DNA of 64,000 nucleotides, taken from assembly GCA_963573315.1 (NCBI GenBank), contig OY752151.1, positions 372,001-436,000 on the forward strand, written 5' to 3'. The notes below the pieces were generated by a model. The model was given only the letters and a program-made list of their open reading frames with translations, ran no database searches and was not told the origin of the DNA. Source of the stretch: Entomortierella parvispora (Eukaryota > Mortierellomycota > Mortierellomycetes > Mortierellales > Mortierellaceae). Positions 44,201-55,995 of this stretch are shown piece by piece. Position numbers and translations under genes: made by a program. Numbering within the stretch: position 1 is the first letter of the stretch; every line of letters begins with the position of its first letter.

Positions 44201-47200
44201 GCGCGTCTCCGGACACGTGCAATACTACACCTCCTAATTGCAACTGCGTGAAGACCGGCAATACCTGTGGATCGACCTTTGCTCCATCCTGCGGTCTTAT
44301 TGTCACCGAGCTGTATACTTGTACTGCTGGCAGCGCTCCTACTGCTAGCACTAACTGTACCAACGGATGCGCAAACAATGGACCAACTGCTCCTGATACA
44401 TGCAATGGTGTAGTTGGTCCCAACTGCAACTGTACGAAGACTGGCGACACTTGTGGTGCAACCTTTGCTCCGGCCTGCAACCTTAATCCCAGTCAGCTGT
44501 ACACCTGCACCGGTGCTGGTACTACTCCAACTCCGGGTGACGTTTGTGCGAACGGCTGCACAAACAATGGTGCGTCTCCGGACACGTGCAATACTACACC
44601 TCCTAATTGCAACTGCGTGAAGACCGGCAATACCTGTGGATCAACCTTTGCTCCATCCTGCGGTCTTATTGTCACCGAGCTGTACACTTGTACCGCAGGC
44701 GCTCCTCCTACTGCCAGCACTAACTGTACCAACGGATGCACGAACAATGGTGCAACTGCTCCTGATACATGCAATACCACTCCAGTGAACTGCAACTGCA
44801 CGAAGACTGGCGACACTTGTGGTGCTACCTTTCCTCCGTCCTGCAACCTCAATCCCAGTCAGCTATACACCTGTACCGCTGGTGGTACTCCAGCTCCAGG
44901 TGACATTTGTGCCAACGGCTGCACAAACAATGGTGCGTCTCCGGACACGTGCAATACCACACCTCCTAATTGCAACTGCACGAAGACTGGCAATACCTGT
45001 GGATCGACTTTTGATCCATCCTGCGGTTTAATTATCACCGAACTGTACGCTTGTACCCCGGGCGCAACTCCTTCACCTGTTATTGACTGCACCAACGGAT
45101 GCACAAACAATGGACCAACTGTTGCTGATACATGCAATACCACTCCAGTGAACTGCAACTGCACGAAGACTGGCGACACTTGTGGTGCTACCTTTCCTCC
45201 GGCCTGTAACCTCAATCCCAGTCAGCTATACACCTGTACCGCTGGTGGTACTCCAACCCCAGGTGACGTTTGTGCGAACGGCTGCACAAACAATGGTGCG
45301 TCTCCGGACACGTGCAATACTACACCTCCTAATTGCAACTGCGTGAAGACCGGCAATACCTGTGGATCGACCTTTGCACCATCTTGCGGTCTTATTGTCA
45401 CCGAGCTGTACACTTGTACCGCAGGCGCTCCTCCTACTGCCAGCACTAACTGTACCAACGGATGCACGAACAATGGTGCAACTGCTCCTGATACATGCAA
45501 TGGCGCAGTGACCAACTGCAACTGCACGAAGGCTGCTACTACATGTGGATCGACCTTTGACCCATCCTGCAACCTCGTCGCCACAGAGCTGTACACTTGC
45601 TCTGGCGTTGGCGCCGTTCCTGTTGCCAGTACTAACTGCACCAACGGATGCACTAGCAGTGGTACAACGGCTGCGGACACATGCAATACCTCTCCAGTGA
45701 ACTGTAACTGCACGAAGGCTGCTACTACCTGCGGATCGACCTTTGATCCATCCTGCAACCTCATCGCCACAGAGCTGTACACTTGCTCTGGCGTTGGCGC
45801 CGTTCCTGTTGCCAGTACTAATTGTGCCAACGGATGCACTAGTAGTGGTACAACGGCTGCGGACACATGCAATACCACTCCAGTGAACTGCAACTGCACG
45901 AAGGCTGCTACTACCTGCGGATCGACCTTTGACCCATCCTGCAACCTCGTCGCCACTGAGTTGTACACTTGTGCTAGCGTCGGCGCCGTTCCTGTTGCCA
46001 GTACTAACTGTGCCAACGGATGCACTAACAATGGTGCAACGGTTGCAGACACATGCAATACCACTCCAGTGAACTGCAACTGCACGAAGGCTGCTACTAC
46101 TTGTGGATCGACCTTTGATCCATCCTGCAACCTCGTTGCTACTGAGTTGTACACTTGTGCTAGCGTCGGCGCCGTTCCTGTTGCCAGTACTAACTGTGCC
46201 AACGGATGCACTAACAATGGTGCAACGGTTGCAGACACCTGCAATACCACTCCAGTGAACTGCAACTGCACGAAGGCTGCTACTACTTGTGGATCGACCT
46301 TTGATCCATCCTGCAACCTCGTTGCTACTGAGTTGTACACTTGCTCTGGCGTTGGCGCCGTTCCTGTTGCCAGTACTAACTGTGCCAACGGATGTACTAG
46401 CAGTGGTACAACGGCTGCGGACACATGCAATACCACTCCAGTGAACTGCAACTGCACGAAGGCTGCTACTACCTGCGGATCGACCTTTGACCCATCCTGC
46501 AACCTCGTCGCCACTGAGTTGTACACTTGTGCTAGCGTCGGCGCCGTTCCTGTTGCCAGTACTAACTGTACCAACGGATGCACTAACAATGGTGCAACGG
46601 TTGCAGACACATGCAATACCACTCCAGTGAACTGCAACTGCACGAAGGCTGCTACTACCTGCGGATCGACCTTTGATCCATCCTGCAACCTCGTTGCTAC
46701 TGAGTTGTACACTTGCTCTGGCGTTGGCGCCGTTCCTGTTGCCAGCACTAACTGTACCAATGGATGTACTAGCAGTGGTACAACGGCTGCGGACACATGC
46801 AATACCACTCCAGTGAACTGTAACTGCACGAAGGCTGCTACTACCTGCGGATCGACCTTTGACCCATCCTGCAACCTCGTCGCCACCGAGTTGTACACTT
46901 GTGCTAGCGTCGGCGCCGTTCCTGTTGCCAGTACTAACTGTACCAACGGATGCACTAACAATGGTGCAACGGTTGCAGACACGTGCAATACCACTGCAGT
47001 GAACTGCAACTGCACGACGGCTTTTAACACTTGTGGCTCAGCCTTTGACCCATCATGCAACTTGAGTAACAACACACTGTATACCTGTACAGCAGTTGGT
47101 GCTGCCCCGGTTGTGAACCAGACCTGTACTGGCTTATGTGTTCCTGTCGCTGGGGCGAACAGTGTATGTCAGTGTTTGTGTACGGATAGCGGAACAGTAT

Positions 47201-49929
47201 GTGGATCGGCCTTTGATCCTTCCTGCAATCTGACTGCAAACACGCTGTATACATGCACCAATGGAAGCGCACCCGTCGTTAGCCAGGACTGTGATCCTGG
47301 AACATGTTCGTCCAACATTGAAAACAGTAACACGGGCAACTCTGTCTCTTCGGATCACTACCTTTATCCGGTCGACCTTTCTCATCTAGAAGTGGGCGAT
47401 TTCGAGGCTATGGCTCTTACGGACTTCTGTATCGGTCAATGCGCGTGTCAGGTGGCCAATGCCACTGTAAGTATTATAAACCCTTGAGTGCGGTAATTTC
47501 GGTTTTGCTGAAGCTCTTTTTTTCTAACTACTTTTTTCCTCTCTTGGCTCATTAGGTGTGTTCGGATTCATACCCCGCCACCTGCAACTACACGAACGGT
47601 ACTCTTTTCAACTGCGCGAGCATCGGCGCGACTCCAACCGTCGCTCAAAACTGCACCAGCGGCTGCGCTCTGCAATCTAATGGTACAGATGCATGCAACC
47701 CTAACCCGTGTGCTTGTCAAAAGGCTGGCCTTTCCTGCAGCAGCAGCTTCCCTGCAAACTGCAGCTACACTGCCAACACGCTCTACACCTGTACCGGCCC
47801 AGGTGCACTTCCTACAAATGGCACGGCTTGCTCAAGCAGTACAATTTGCACTGTCGTGCCCGGTGGAGACGATATCTGTGGAACGGACACGAACTGCGCA
47901 TGTGTTGGTACTGGTACTGTTTGCGGTAGTAGCTTCCCTCCCAGCTGCAACTTGACTGCTACTTCCGTCTACACATGTCCAGCTGGTACTGAGACCCCCT
48001 GCGCGACTGGATGTGCTGACGGACAATGCCCAGCTCCTGGATGTCTCTGCACTGTCACTGGAAACGTTTGTGGTTCTTCGTTCGCACCATCATGCAACCT
48101 TGAGCCCAACGCGCTATACACATGTGCCACTGGTCAAGCACCCGTACTGGACACCAATTGCGGTGCTCAAGCTTGTGTCGGATCCGTTTGCCAAGACCCA
48201 TGCTTGTGCACGAGCTCAAACTTGGTACTGAACGCGTTGATTTAGATGAACTATTGTTGATATAGCAATGCGAGGTATAACTTTGATACTAACAGGGCAC
48301 GAGTATTTTGTTTTGGACTTGGTTATTTTAGGCCTGCGGTTCTACTTTCCCCGCATCCTGCAATTTGACGTCGACTGCGTTGTACACTTGTACCGCAGCG
48401 GGTAGCACTCCCTCTTTCTCAACGAACTGCTCCACAGGCTGTGAGCTCTCTCAGCCCAACAATGAGTGTATCAACCCCTGCGTACAACAGGCAGCGGCTG
48501 CTGTCGCCGCCCTCAATGCTGTGGTTCAATCCTTGACGACCACTCTTGCCGCAACCACTGCAGACAATGTGTCGGTTTCGGAATTGCCAAACTTCATCAA
48601 TCTGTTCACCGGCCTCGCGAACAATTTGACCGCTGCGTCCTCAAACTATAGCGCGCTCACGGCGATCGCTGCCTCCGAATTGAACACTGCCAATTCCACG
48701 TTCCTGATCCTACAGAATGCATTGAGCCAGGTCGTGTTCCTAAACACTACCAATGCTCTGTTGGCCCCAGTGAACACGACTCTAGAGGCGACGGTGCTGA
48801 GTACTTTGACAGCGCTTGTGAACTGCACGAATAGTACCAGCATTGACTGCACCGCTCTGAACAATCTCTACCAGTCCTTTGTCAGCGTTGCCAACACGGC
48901 CCTCTCCACGATCACAACTCCAGTGCCGGATCAAAGAGTCGGCGCCGCCAGTGGATCTACTGCAACGTTCAGTGCCCAGTTTGCAACTGCAGTGGCCGAG
49001 ATTAATGACGCCATCGCAACCGTTAACCAGACCGAACTCGATGCCGCTGGATTGCTCCTCAACCAGATTATTGGTCTTGCCAGTAACACACAGTACGGAT
49101 CTGCCTCCAATGTCATGATCCTTGTCTATGAGTCTGCGGGCTACGCTGCTGGATGTGCAGGTAAGACTTTGAATAACTGAAGGCTCTTTTTATTTATTAA
49201 CTCCACTTGTCATTTCAATACAAACTAAAACTCTTCTTCTCATCCCTGCCTCCTCTCCCTCTTGCTCTAGGTCTCAATGTCACTGAGTGGCTGGATATCT
49301 GCAATGCCTACAATCAGCGAACGCAAGGATATTTGGCCGATCTCGTCAATTTGGTTAACAGCGTCCTGGGTCAGATCCCAATCGTGGGTCCTTACGTTGT
49401 CACTCCTGTCTTGAGTCAACTGAGTCAGTTGCTTGTGGATGCGCAAACGGGTATAGCCACGGCCGCTGGTGGTATCCTGTCTGCCACTCAAATTCTTACC
49501 ACCCTTATCGATGCCGCGGGTCCCTCCGCCAGCACCACTCAAATTGCAAACTTCCTCTTGGGCGGCGTTGGCATCACCAACCCGCCTCCCCAGTGCACAC
49601 AGCCATCTGGATGCGAAGGTGTCATCTTGGCTTTCGAAATTCTTCTCAACGCTACATACACCATCCTGGACGCCATCCCCGTTTTCGGAACCACAGCCGT
49701 CTCTCTCCTCCAGCCCGTCACCACAACGTTCTTGAATGACCTGAGTACCGCCACAGGCACCACCATTGCTGGTATCGCAAACACTTTGACCAGTGCCATT
49801 AGTGGTATCATCGCCACTGTCTCCGCCCTTCCTCTCATCGGATCGGCCCTTACGCCGATTACGAACGCATTGAACACTCTTGTCAGTGCTGCCGACTCAA
49901 TTGCAACTTGTTACACCACCGGTAACTAA
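35265..49929 (+). CDS. Giant secreted cysteine-module repeat protein (~4,640 aa)
   Basis: I join eight exons: 35265-35475, 35584-36539, 36650-37402, 37510-38253, 38368-47466, 47556-48224, 48332-49160, 49271-49929. Summed they give 4,640 codons including the stop. Residues 1-25 are a signal peptide; then come an acidic region with DEADLND repeats and a His/Lys-rich patch. About 64 modules follow, each with eight cysteines spaced C-x-C-x6-C-x7-C-x9-C-x12-C-x3-C-x9-C (typical start NCNCTKTGDTCG, then LYTC). Each has N-x-T/S sequons, so heavy N-glycosylation is likely. After the last module (exon 7) comes a cysteine-poor Thr/Ala/Leu-rich region of about 430 residues with hydrophobic helices, ending CYTTGN. 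The LY.C...P...C..GC pattern loosely recalls CBM14/peritrophin chitin-binding modules; this is a guess. No known full-length family. Expected location: cell wall or extracellular. Exon 6's donor (GTACTG) is weak; read-through would stop at 48245. Confidence 0.75.
38902..44421 (+). repeat. Five tandem 1,104-bp higher-order repeats
   Basis: Units start at 38902, 40006, 41110, 42214 and 43318, each exactly 1,104 bp (368 codons) later, without a single net indel. Each unit holds six different eight-cysteine modules in the same order (starting TKTGDT, VKTGST, TKTGAT, VKTGST, TKTGDT, VKTGST/NT). Units differ by scattered, mostly synonymous substitutions. A sixth, diverged and slightly shorter unit follows (44422-45513). 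Confidence 0.95.
45514..47001 (+). repeat. Eight tandem 186-bp single-module repeats
   Basis: Monomers of 62 codons begin at 45514, 45700, 45886, 46072, 46258, 46444, 46630 and 46816, each starting NCNCTKAATTCG. Two subtypes occur: one with SGVGAVPV and SSGTTA (copies 1, 2, 5, 7), the other with ASVGAVPV and NNGATV (copies 3, 4, 6, 8). Confidence 0.95.
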
Positions 49930-50013
49930 CCCGAGCCTTTGAGGGTGTTTGTTCCTCTCTTTCTTTCTTTCTTTCCTTTCTTTTTTCATTCTTGTAAAGT
50001 TTAAAAATTGATA

Positions 50014-50052
50014 CCCCCCCCCCCCCCCCAAAAAAAAAAAAAAAAAAAAAAA
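50014..50052. repeat. C16-A23 homopolymer junction
   Basis: Sixteen C followed directly by 23 A, 85 nt beyond the stop of the giant gene and on the same strand. The lengths may be unreliable in assembly. Confidence 0.85.
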
Positions 50053-50283
50053 TATGTGGGAGAATGGACGCCGGAACGACGAATTGTAACAGAACTGAAA
50101 TACCTAGTCTTGAAGTGTTGTGCCCCTGCAAAAAGTTTTTCAAAAAAGTTAAAACACTGGCACGAATAAATGGAATATATTCCCAATCCCAATTGCACAG
50201 TCATCAACACTAGAATCCCGAGATAATTTTCTTCAATGTGAAGCTTTTTAATGAATTTTCAAAATTTGATTGCTGCTACTCCA

Positions 50284-53200
50284 TCACTGCTGACGATGAT
50301 AATGAGACTGTGGGCCGCCATACTGATGCTGATGCTGTTGTTGACCAGGAGTCATTGAAGGGGATATGGTGGAAGACGAGGTTGGCGAGGGGGTTGCCGG
50401 ACCAGTCGACGGAGAACCCTGTGGATTGTTCGTGTTCGCATTCGCGTTCCTAGCCATCATGAGCAAGGTCGATGTCGAGATGAATCCTGTAGGCGAATTT
50501 GCAATTGAAGGAGACAGTAATGGTGGTGCCAAGGCTGGCGCGAAATTCGTTGAGCTCTTGGGTGTTGTTACCACGGCGGGACCACCACTCGATCCATGAC
50601 CTGCATGCGGCGAACCGCTGCTATTGCTGCTGTTGCTAGACCCTGCCGTTGGTGATGCAAATGTCTTGGTTGATCCTGGATGGGATACTGGCTGCACAGG
50701 GCGCTGCGACGTCATCGACATTGTTGGAGAAGCAGTACGAGGCATGGCCATGGCCGTTGATTTTTGAGGACCGTGATGTTGGTTGTACGACTGCAGCGGT
50801 TGAGCTCCCGTACTGTCAGAATGAGAAGATCTAGGCACAACAGGAGCTGACGCCGGGGGTGTTGACTGTAGAGATGAGGATTGACTGCCCCCACTAGAGA
50901 GTCGAGCATGCTGAGCAGAATAGGGGCTGTTTGGAGAGCCGAATTGCTGTTGCTGTTGCTGTTGAGGCGAGGGAGGCTCCTGTCTGCGTACAGGCTGTCC
51001 TTGTCCATGATCTCTAGATGCAACATGTTGTGACTGAGGCTTTTGGGAGGACAACGTCTGCTGTTGCTGTAATCGAACTTGAGCCTTTGCTTGTTGTATA
51101 GCGGCCATGGGCGATATCGCTGAGGCTGTTGCTGATGGTCTTGACTGAAAATGTCCAGACGGAGTCTTGGATCCTCCTTGCGAGGATTGTTGAGAGATAC
51201 CGACCTGTCCCCCCCCTGTAGAGTGCTGTCGCTGATGGGCGGATGCTTGCGACGGATGATGTAGCACGGGCGATTGGCCTTGATGCTCGTTTCCGCCGTT
51301 ATTGTGAGCAGACTGGTGCAAACCAGGTTGTCTAGGTGACTGGTGAGATGACGAAGACGGCGGCGGCATCATTGAGTGCTGTTGATAAGCACTTGGATTA
51401 GAGGCGTTTTGATAGCTCTGACTACTCGAGTCTCCACTGTGAATTCCCAAACCCGCTCCTCCACTACCGCTGTTGTTGCCACTGTTGGAGTATGGGTAGT
51501 GTGCCGCAGCCTTAAGTTGTCCTGATTGACTTGGATATCCCTGGTGCGGCTTTTGAGAGGCAGATTGTTGGTGTTGCGTATGTTGAGGGCGAGATGAAGA
51601 GTGCAATGGCTGTGTGCCAAAAGATGGATTGCGCTGATGTGAGGGCTGCTGAGGAGAGCGATATCCATTGCCGGAAGAGTTCTCCTGTGGGCCGCTGTGA
51701 GGATGCTGTTATAGGAAGGAAATGTAGTGTTAGTGAGCGATATGTTGAAAAGAACGTCTGTCTGATCCGGCCAATTGTAACGAACCTGTTTGGACCAAAG
51801 TCCTTCAGCATGATGCGGACTGGAGTGTCGATGCTGCTGTGGTCGTGGCGGGTGGGTGGGAAGATGTCCAGTAACAGGGTGCAGAGATGGCTTGGGACCA
51901 CTAGGGGTCCTGGATGAAATCTTTTCCGATTGATTCAATCTTCCGTTGAACGCCGCATGCGCCTGGTGCGGGCCATCCATCGATTCCCGGTCCGATAAAC
52001 GTTCGGTTGGCTGCGAGGGCGATAGAGTGGTCTTTGTATCCTGCTCCTCGATCTTCAGAGGTTGTCCACTACGGCCTGCTACTTGAGCGCCTGGTGTGCT
52101 AGGAGTACTGGGAGTACTTGGCGCTGTCTTTTGCTCGACAGCTTTGTCCTGCACTCCACTGCCTCGGACTACAGATGGCGACTCTGATCCTGCTGCGGAG
52201 GCAGAACGACCGCCGGCATTTTTTTGATTGGCAAGGCTCGCAGGATGAGTACCTGCCGTCATCATAATCTTATTCTTGACGCTCTTTGCTCGCACACGGT
52301 TATAGCACTGGTACCATGTGCGGGTCTCCACCATCTTTGCGATTTGCTGCCAAGAATTTCCAAACGTATGGTAAGCCTCGACCAGCTTCTCATCTTCAGC
52401 CGCCGTCCACGGCAAACGGTTGATCTGGGGGTCCAGATCCGTCTGCCACTTTTGCATACACTGCTTCGCATTGCGTCCAGGAACCTTCATGGCAATTGCA
52501 TGCCAGTTTTCACTCGACAAATCACGGACAGCCTCCAAGAGTATCTCTTCCTCCGCACTGGTCCAGGTACCTTTCTTGAGGACATCCTCTGTCTTGTGTT
52601 CCTCATTCTCTCGGCCAGGAGGAGGGCCGGCGCTGATGTTCCGCGGGCCTGCATTGGCACCCCGGGAACCCTGGGAACCACTGGTCATTGGAGGCGAGAA
52701 CTGATAATGCCTAACCTTCTTGACACCTGGGCCAGCAGCGCGAGCATTTGCATCACTGGGCTTTTGGCCTGGGTTCTGCTCTTGTCCATTGGTATCTGAC
52801 GGTCGAATGGCACGATTGGATAGATTCGATCCAGACGCTGCCGTCGAAGAACTAGAGCTACCGCGAGTGGCCAACTCACCCGAGTTCTTGGTTTTGGCCC
52901 AAACGAAGGAAGACTTTCCGTTATTGTCTGCTGCGTTCCCGCTGCCTTTGCCAGAATGGACCAATGTGATCTTAAGAGGACGACCTTGGCTTGGACTGGA
53001 AGATCCTGTAGCCGTTTGGTTTGGAGAAGCTGTATCGTCATCGTCAACGTCCACAACGTGAGGCTGTTCAGATTTGGGTTGCAATAGGTCCTGCGCTCGC
53101 TCCTGCCGTAACCTCTTTTTAGCAAGTTTACGTTCAACCCGTGCTTTGGCTCGCTCAGAATCGTGCTCGTGATCCCTGTCTCTCTTCTCGCGGCGGCTCA

Positions 53201-54260
53201 TGGATTCATCCACATATCCCTCAGGTTCTTCCGAGATGCCAGACGCGCGGTGATCCCGTTCCGATCGATCGGTCTTTGGTCGTTTAGAGAGATGTCGGTC
53301 TCTGTCTCTGTCTCTGTCTCGTCCAATATCCTCAGGGCCAGAATCTCTATCACGAGAATCTCGTCGTTTGTTTGACCTCGAACTGTTGCGGTGACTGCGG
53401 CTCTCATGTCCCCCTTTGTTTGCAACTGATGCAGATAAAGGCTCTTCCAATTTGTCGGAAGTTGGATAGGGGTTATATATATAGGGTGGCGGATGTGGAT
53501 AGGGGTAACCACCATAATACTCGAGATGCGCCTCTTCCTGCTCCTGGAAGTAGCGACTGGTGTTATTTTGCAGAGAAGGAAAAAGGCTGTGACGTGCAGG
53601 CAAGATCTTGACTCTGGGGTCGGAGTCATAGGCCTCGTCGTCATCGCTCACGTCGATGTTCAGGTCCAGGTCGACAGCAAACCAAGTGTTGTCTTGGTAA
53701 AATGTGAACGCCTTCTTGTTCAAGTCCAGTGCAGAGCGTCGTACCTCCAGATCCAGGGCCAAATGGTCAGTGGCGCATGAGAACGCATAAAGTAGTTGCG
53801 CCGTTTTGAGCGGCGAACGCGAGACCAGCGACTTCATCTGTTCATAAATGCTGAGGAGATCGTCGTCCAGCATGATATCGTCGAGTTGAGGCCGGAAAAG
53901 CACTGATGGGTAGTTGCTTGCATGAATGTCCTCATCCTCCAGCAGTCCCCGAGCCTCCTCCTCAGCGAGTTTGGTCGAGTCTTCGGACTCCACTGCTCGC
54001 TCGACCTTATCTTTTGACAGAGACGATTTTGAGGGCATGAGGTCTGCGCTTTCTCGCTGTTGGGCTTCCGCACCATCGGAGGGCCCAGAGCTCGAACTGG
54101 CCGGTGCGGATAGCGAAGACGTCTTTGCTGTAGTCGACTTTTCAGTCAATGTCTGGGTTTTGTGTACAGGGGTATGGCTCGGGATGGTATCAGATGCAGA
54201 AGGCCCACTGGAGGCAGTTTTTGGAGCCTTCACAGGGTTGTCGCTCTCCACAGCGGTCAT
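50284..54260 (-). CDS. Two-repeat Myb/SANT-domain nuclear protein
   Basis: Exons 54260-51786 and 51705-50284 join (donor GTTCGT, acceptor TATAACAG) to 3,897 nt, 1,298 residues. The N-terminal third is acidic and Ser-rich. A folded-looking segment (DDIMLDDDLLSIYEQMKSL) precedes an RD/RE-rich, basic nuclear-type region. Two consecutive Myb/SANT repeats follow at about 564-662: the first starts GTWTSAEEEILLEAV, the second LPWTAAEDEKLVEAYHTFG, with the spaced tryptophans conserved. The C-terminal half is Gln/Ser/Pro/His-rich, as in transcriptional activators. It is probably a DNA-binding regulator; its targets cannot be read from the sequence. The frame stays open upstream to 54917, but that part looks like leader sequence: it contains a GTAAGAACA donor near 54430 and no conserved features. 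I therefore start at MTAVESDN. The donor GTTCGT is unusual. Confidence 0.8.
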
Positions 54261-54710
54261 TGATGGTATGACAAAAAGGACTAGGAGGCATAGAGAGAAA
54301 AAGACGGCGAAGCACGCACAGGTCAGGCCTCGCTGGTCGATTATTGTAATGTGCAATGCAATGCATTGCAATTGCGTTCTGCACAATGTAGTAAATAACA
54401 CATGGACGGACACAGAATATGATTTTGTTCTTACCAAGATGGATGATGAGGTGGCTCTGGGGTCAGACTCATTCAGTTGCTGGGAAAGGAAGGATCCAGG
54501 GATTTGCTTGCGCAGGCAGAGGAGCGTCGAGAAGAGATGAGATTGCAAAATCGAGTGATGATGAAGAGAAATAATGCAGACTAGAGGACGCGACCGCCCC
54601 GCTGCAGGCAGCCTAGGCGGCGGTGAAAAGGGAAGGGCGTGATCGCAAAAAAGCGGGAATGACGCCGGGTACGCGGGACAGGTGCAAATGTTAACATTTC
54701 TTGGCCGGAG

Positions 54711-54718
54711 CACGTGAC
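54711..54718. promoter_or_regulatory. CACGTGAC E-box in divergent promoter
   Basis: CACGTGAC lies between the Myb gene and MIA40, 372 bp upstream of the MIA40 ATG. It matches the bHLH (Cbf1-type) consensus. The context, a shared divergent promoter with a mitochondrial import gene, makes a functional site plausible. Confidence 0.45.
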
Positions 54719-55089
54719 TTTTTTTTGCCATTTTTTTTGCCACTGCTGTGAGTGCTGCCCACTGCCGGTCCCAGACTCCCAGGAAGGCGATTCTTCGGAA
54801 ACCAAGAAAGCTGGCTTCAGGGACACAATTTGTCATATCACTGCGCTCCTTCTCCTCATTCCCCTCATTTCCCTTCTTCCCCTGTTTTTCCTTGAACGTC
54901 GTCATTGTCCTCGGCATCGGAATCTTCTGTTCCTTAAATCCTCCTTCATCACAGGTACATTCTAGATCTCTCCTTGATCAGTCTGCCCTGATCAACAGCT
55001 CTCCGGATACTAACTTCTCCCTCGTCCACCCTCCCTCCCTTCAAAAATTGCTATACATCCCAGACTCCCCCCCTTCGTAATATTGCAAA

Positions 55090-55506
55090 ATGTCATACAC
55101 CCGCCACGAAGAAGACGGCAAGGACCTGATCATGTTCATGGAGCCCTCCGCTGCCACTACCCCCGATAAATCCACATCTTCCTCCTCCACAGAATCCAGG
55201 GACCAGTCCGCTGCCTTCAACCCCGAGACTGGTGAGATCAATTGGGACTGCCCTTGCCTCGGAGGCATGGCCCAGCCCCCTTGCGGAGATGCCTTCAAGG
55301 ACGCCTTCTCATGCTTTGTCTATTCGACCGCAGAGCCCAAGGGCGTTGACTGTGTGGAAAAGTTCAAGGCCATGCAAGATTGCTTCCGCGCTAACCCAGA
55401 AGCCTACGCTGATCAACTCGACGACGACGACGACGAAGATGAGGACGACGAGGAGCAGAGCGATGAAAAGAAAGATGTCAAGGAGGACGATGTTAAGAAC
55501 GTCTAA
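55090..55506 (+). CDS. MIA40: Mitochondrial intermembrane-space import oxidoreductase MIA40/CHCHD4
   Basis: Intronless, 138 residues. MIA40 oxidises incoming twin-Cys proteins in the mitochondrial intermembrane space, working with Erv1. The redox-active CPC motif is at 54-56 (WDCPCLGGM). The twin CX9C helices use C65/C75 and C88/C98, in [13 protein letters not shown] and [13 protein letters not shown]. Residues 114-138 form an Asp/Glu/Lys-rich tail. The ATG at 55090 is preceded by an A-rich context. There is no N-terminal membrane anchor or presequence, so this is the short CHCHD4-like form rather than the long anchored budding-yeast form. The gene is divergent from the Myb/SANT gene with about 830 bp between start codons. 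Confidence 0.95.
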   Translation: MSYTRHEEDGKDLIMFMEPSAATTPDKSTSSSSTESRDQSAAFNPETGEINWDCPCLGGMAQPPCGDAFKDAFSCFVYSTAEPKGVDCVEKFKAMQDCFRANPEAYADQLDDDDDEDEDDEEQSDEKKDVKEDDVKNV

Positions 55507-55712
55507 GATCTATAGATTCAATACCTCCCACATCCCACAAGCATCATCTGCATTTTAATCATCTTGTCACAATACAATAGAGAATCAACAATCCTTTCCA
55601 GTTCGTTGAGAGTAGGGGTGGTGGTCGCTCTGTTTTATCTTGTACAGAATACCAGGTCAGACCTCCTGGTTGCACCGGTTACAAATGAATCCTTGTCACA
55701 ACGACATGAAAA

Positions 55713-55995
55713 CTAGGGGCAACCTGCTGGCTTATTCTGATATAAAGCGGCGGAAGCCCGATTAGCCTGATCAAGATTTCTATGTGTAACTGCTGAAGGC
55801 GGATGATCATTTGCCATTATTGCTTGAACAGAATGTCTTTCTCCGTCTGCAGCTTTCCTGTTAGCCTCCCACACTGCACAGTTATTCAGAGCAAGCCCAG
55901 CAGGTGAATTTGGAGATGGGCTTGGAGACGCATTCTGCGACTGAGCTTCGAAAGGCAGTGCTAGCAAAGCAGCCAGCAGTGTGAAGGTCCTTCAT
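55713..55995 (-). pseudogene. Small secreted protein gene with a frameshift after the start
   Basis: TATAAAAG at about 56142-56150 precedes a candidate 5'-UTR intron (donor GTAAGA near 56079, acceptor CCACTAG near 55997). The acceptor is followed at once by ATGAAGGACC. In the ATG frame the product is short. One base out of frame the sequence reads TFTLLAALLALPFEAQSQ, a typical signal peptide and cleavage region, then a Ser/Pro-rich, Asn/Ala-rich mature peptide to the stop at 55713. A single extra A after ATG would explain this. It is either a recently broken gene or a sequencing indel. Mature part about 70 residues; no known family. Confidence 0.45.

Noticed and set aside
38902-47001. CRISPR-like or satellite interpretation of the regular repeats
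   Set aside because: Repeat lengths are multiples of three, the reading frame is preserved throughout, and substitutions are mostly synonymous. They are coding repeats.
45222-47075. 617-codon open frame antisense to the giant repeat gene, plus many 169-187-codon antisense frames repeated every 1,104 bp
   Set aside because: They are by-products of the periodic codon use of the sense repeats: rich in QLQFTGVVLHVS-type low-complexity text, no start context, and broken at module variants. The sense frame has the signal peptide, introns and cysteine pattern.
38317-47487. Treating the 9.1-kb central exon as a stand-alone gene starting at MTNMRLI
   Set aside because: Its start lies in an intron-like stretch just before a good acceptor (CTTCAG at 38362-38367), it lacks a proper signal peptide, and the flanking exons carry the same modules in phase 0.
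54261-54917. Upstream in-frame extension of the Myb/SANT gene (219 codons)
   Set aside because: It reads as leader DNA (Cys/Phe/Ser-rich, not charged like the protein) and contains a GTAAGAACA donor. MTAVESDN is a more credible start.
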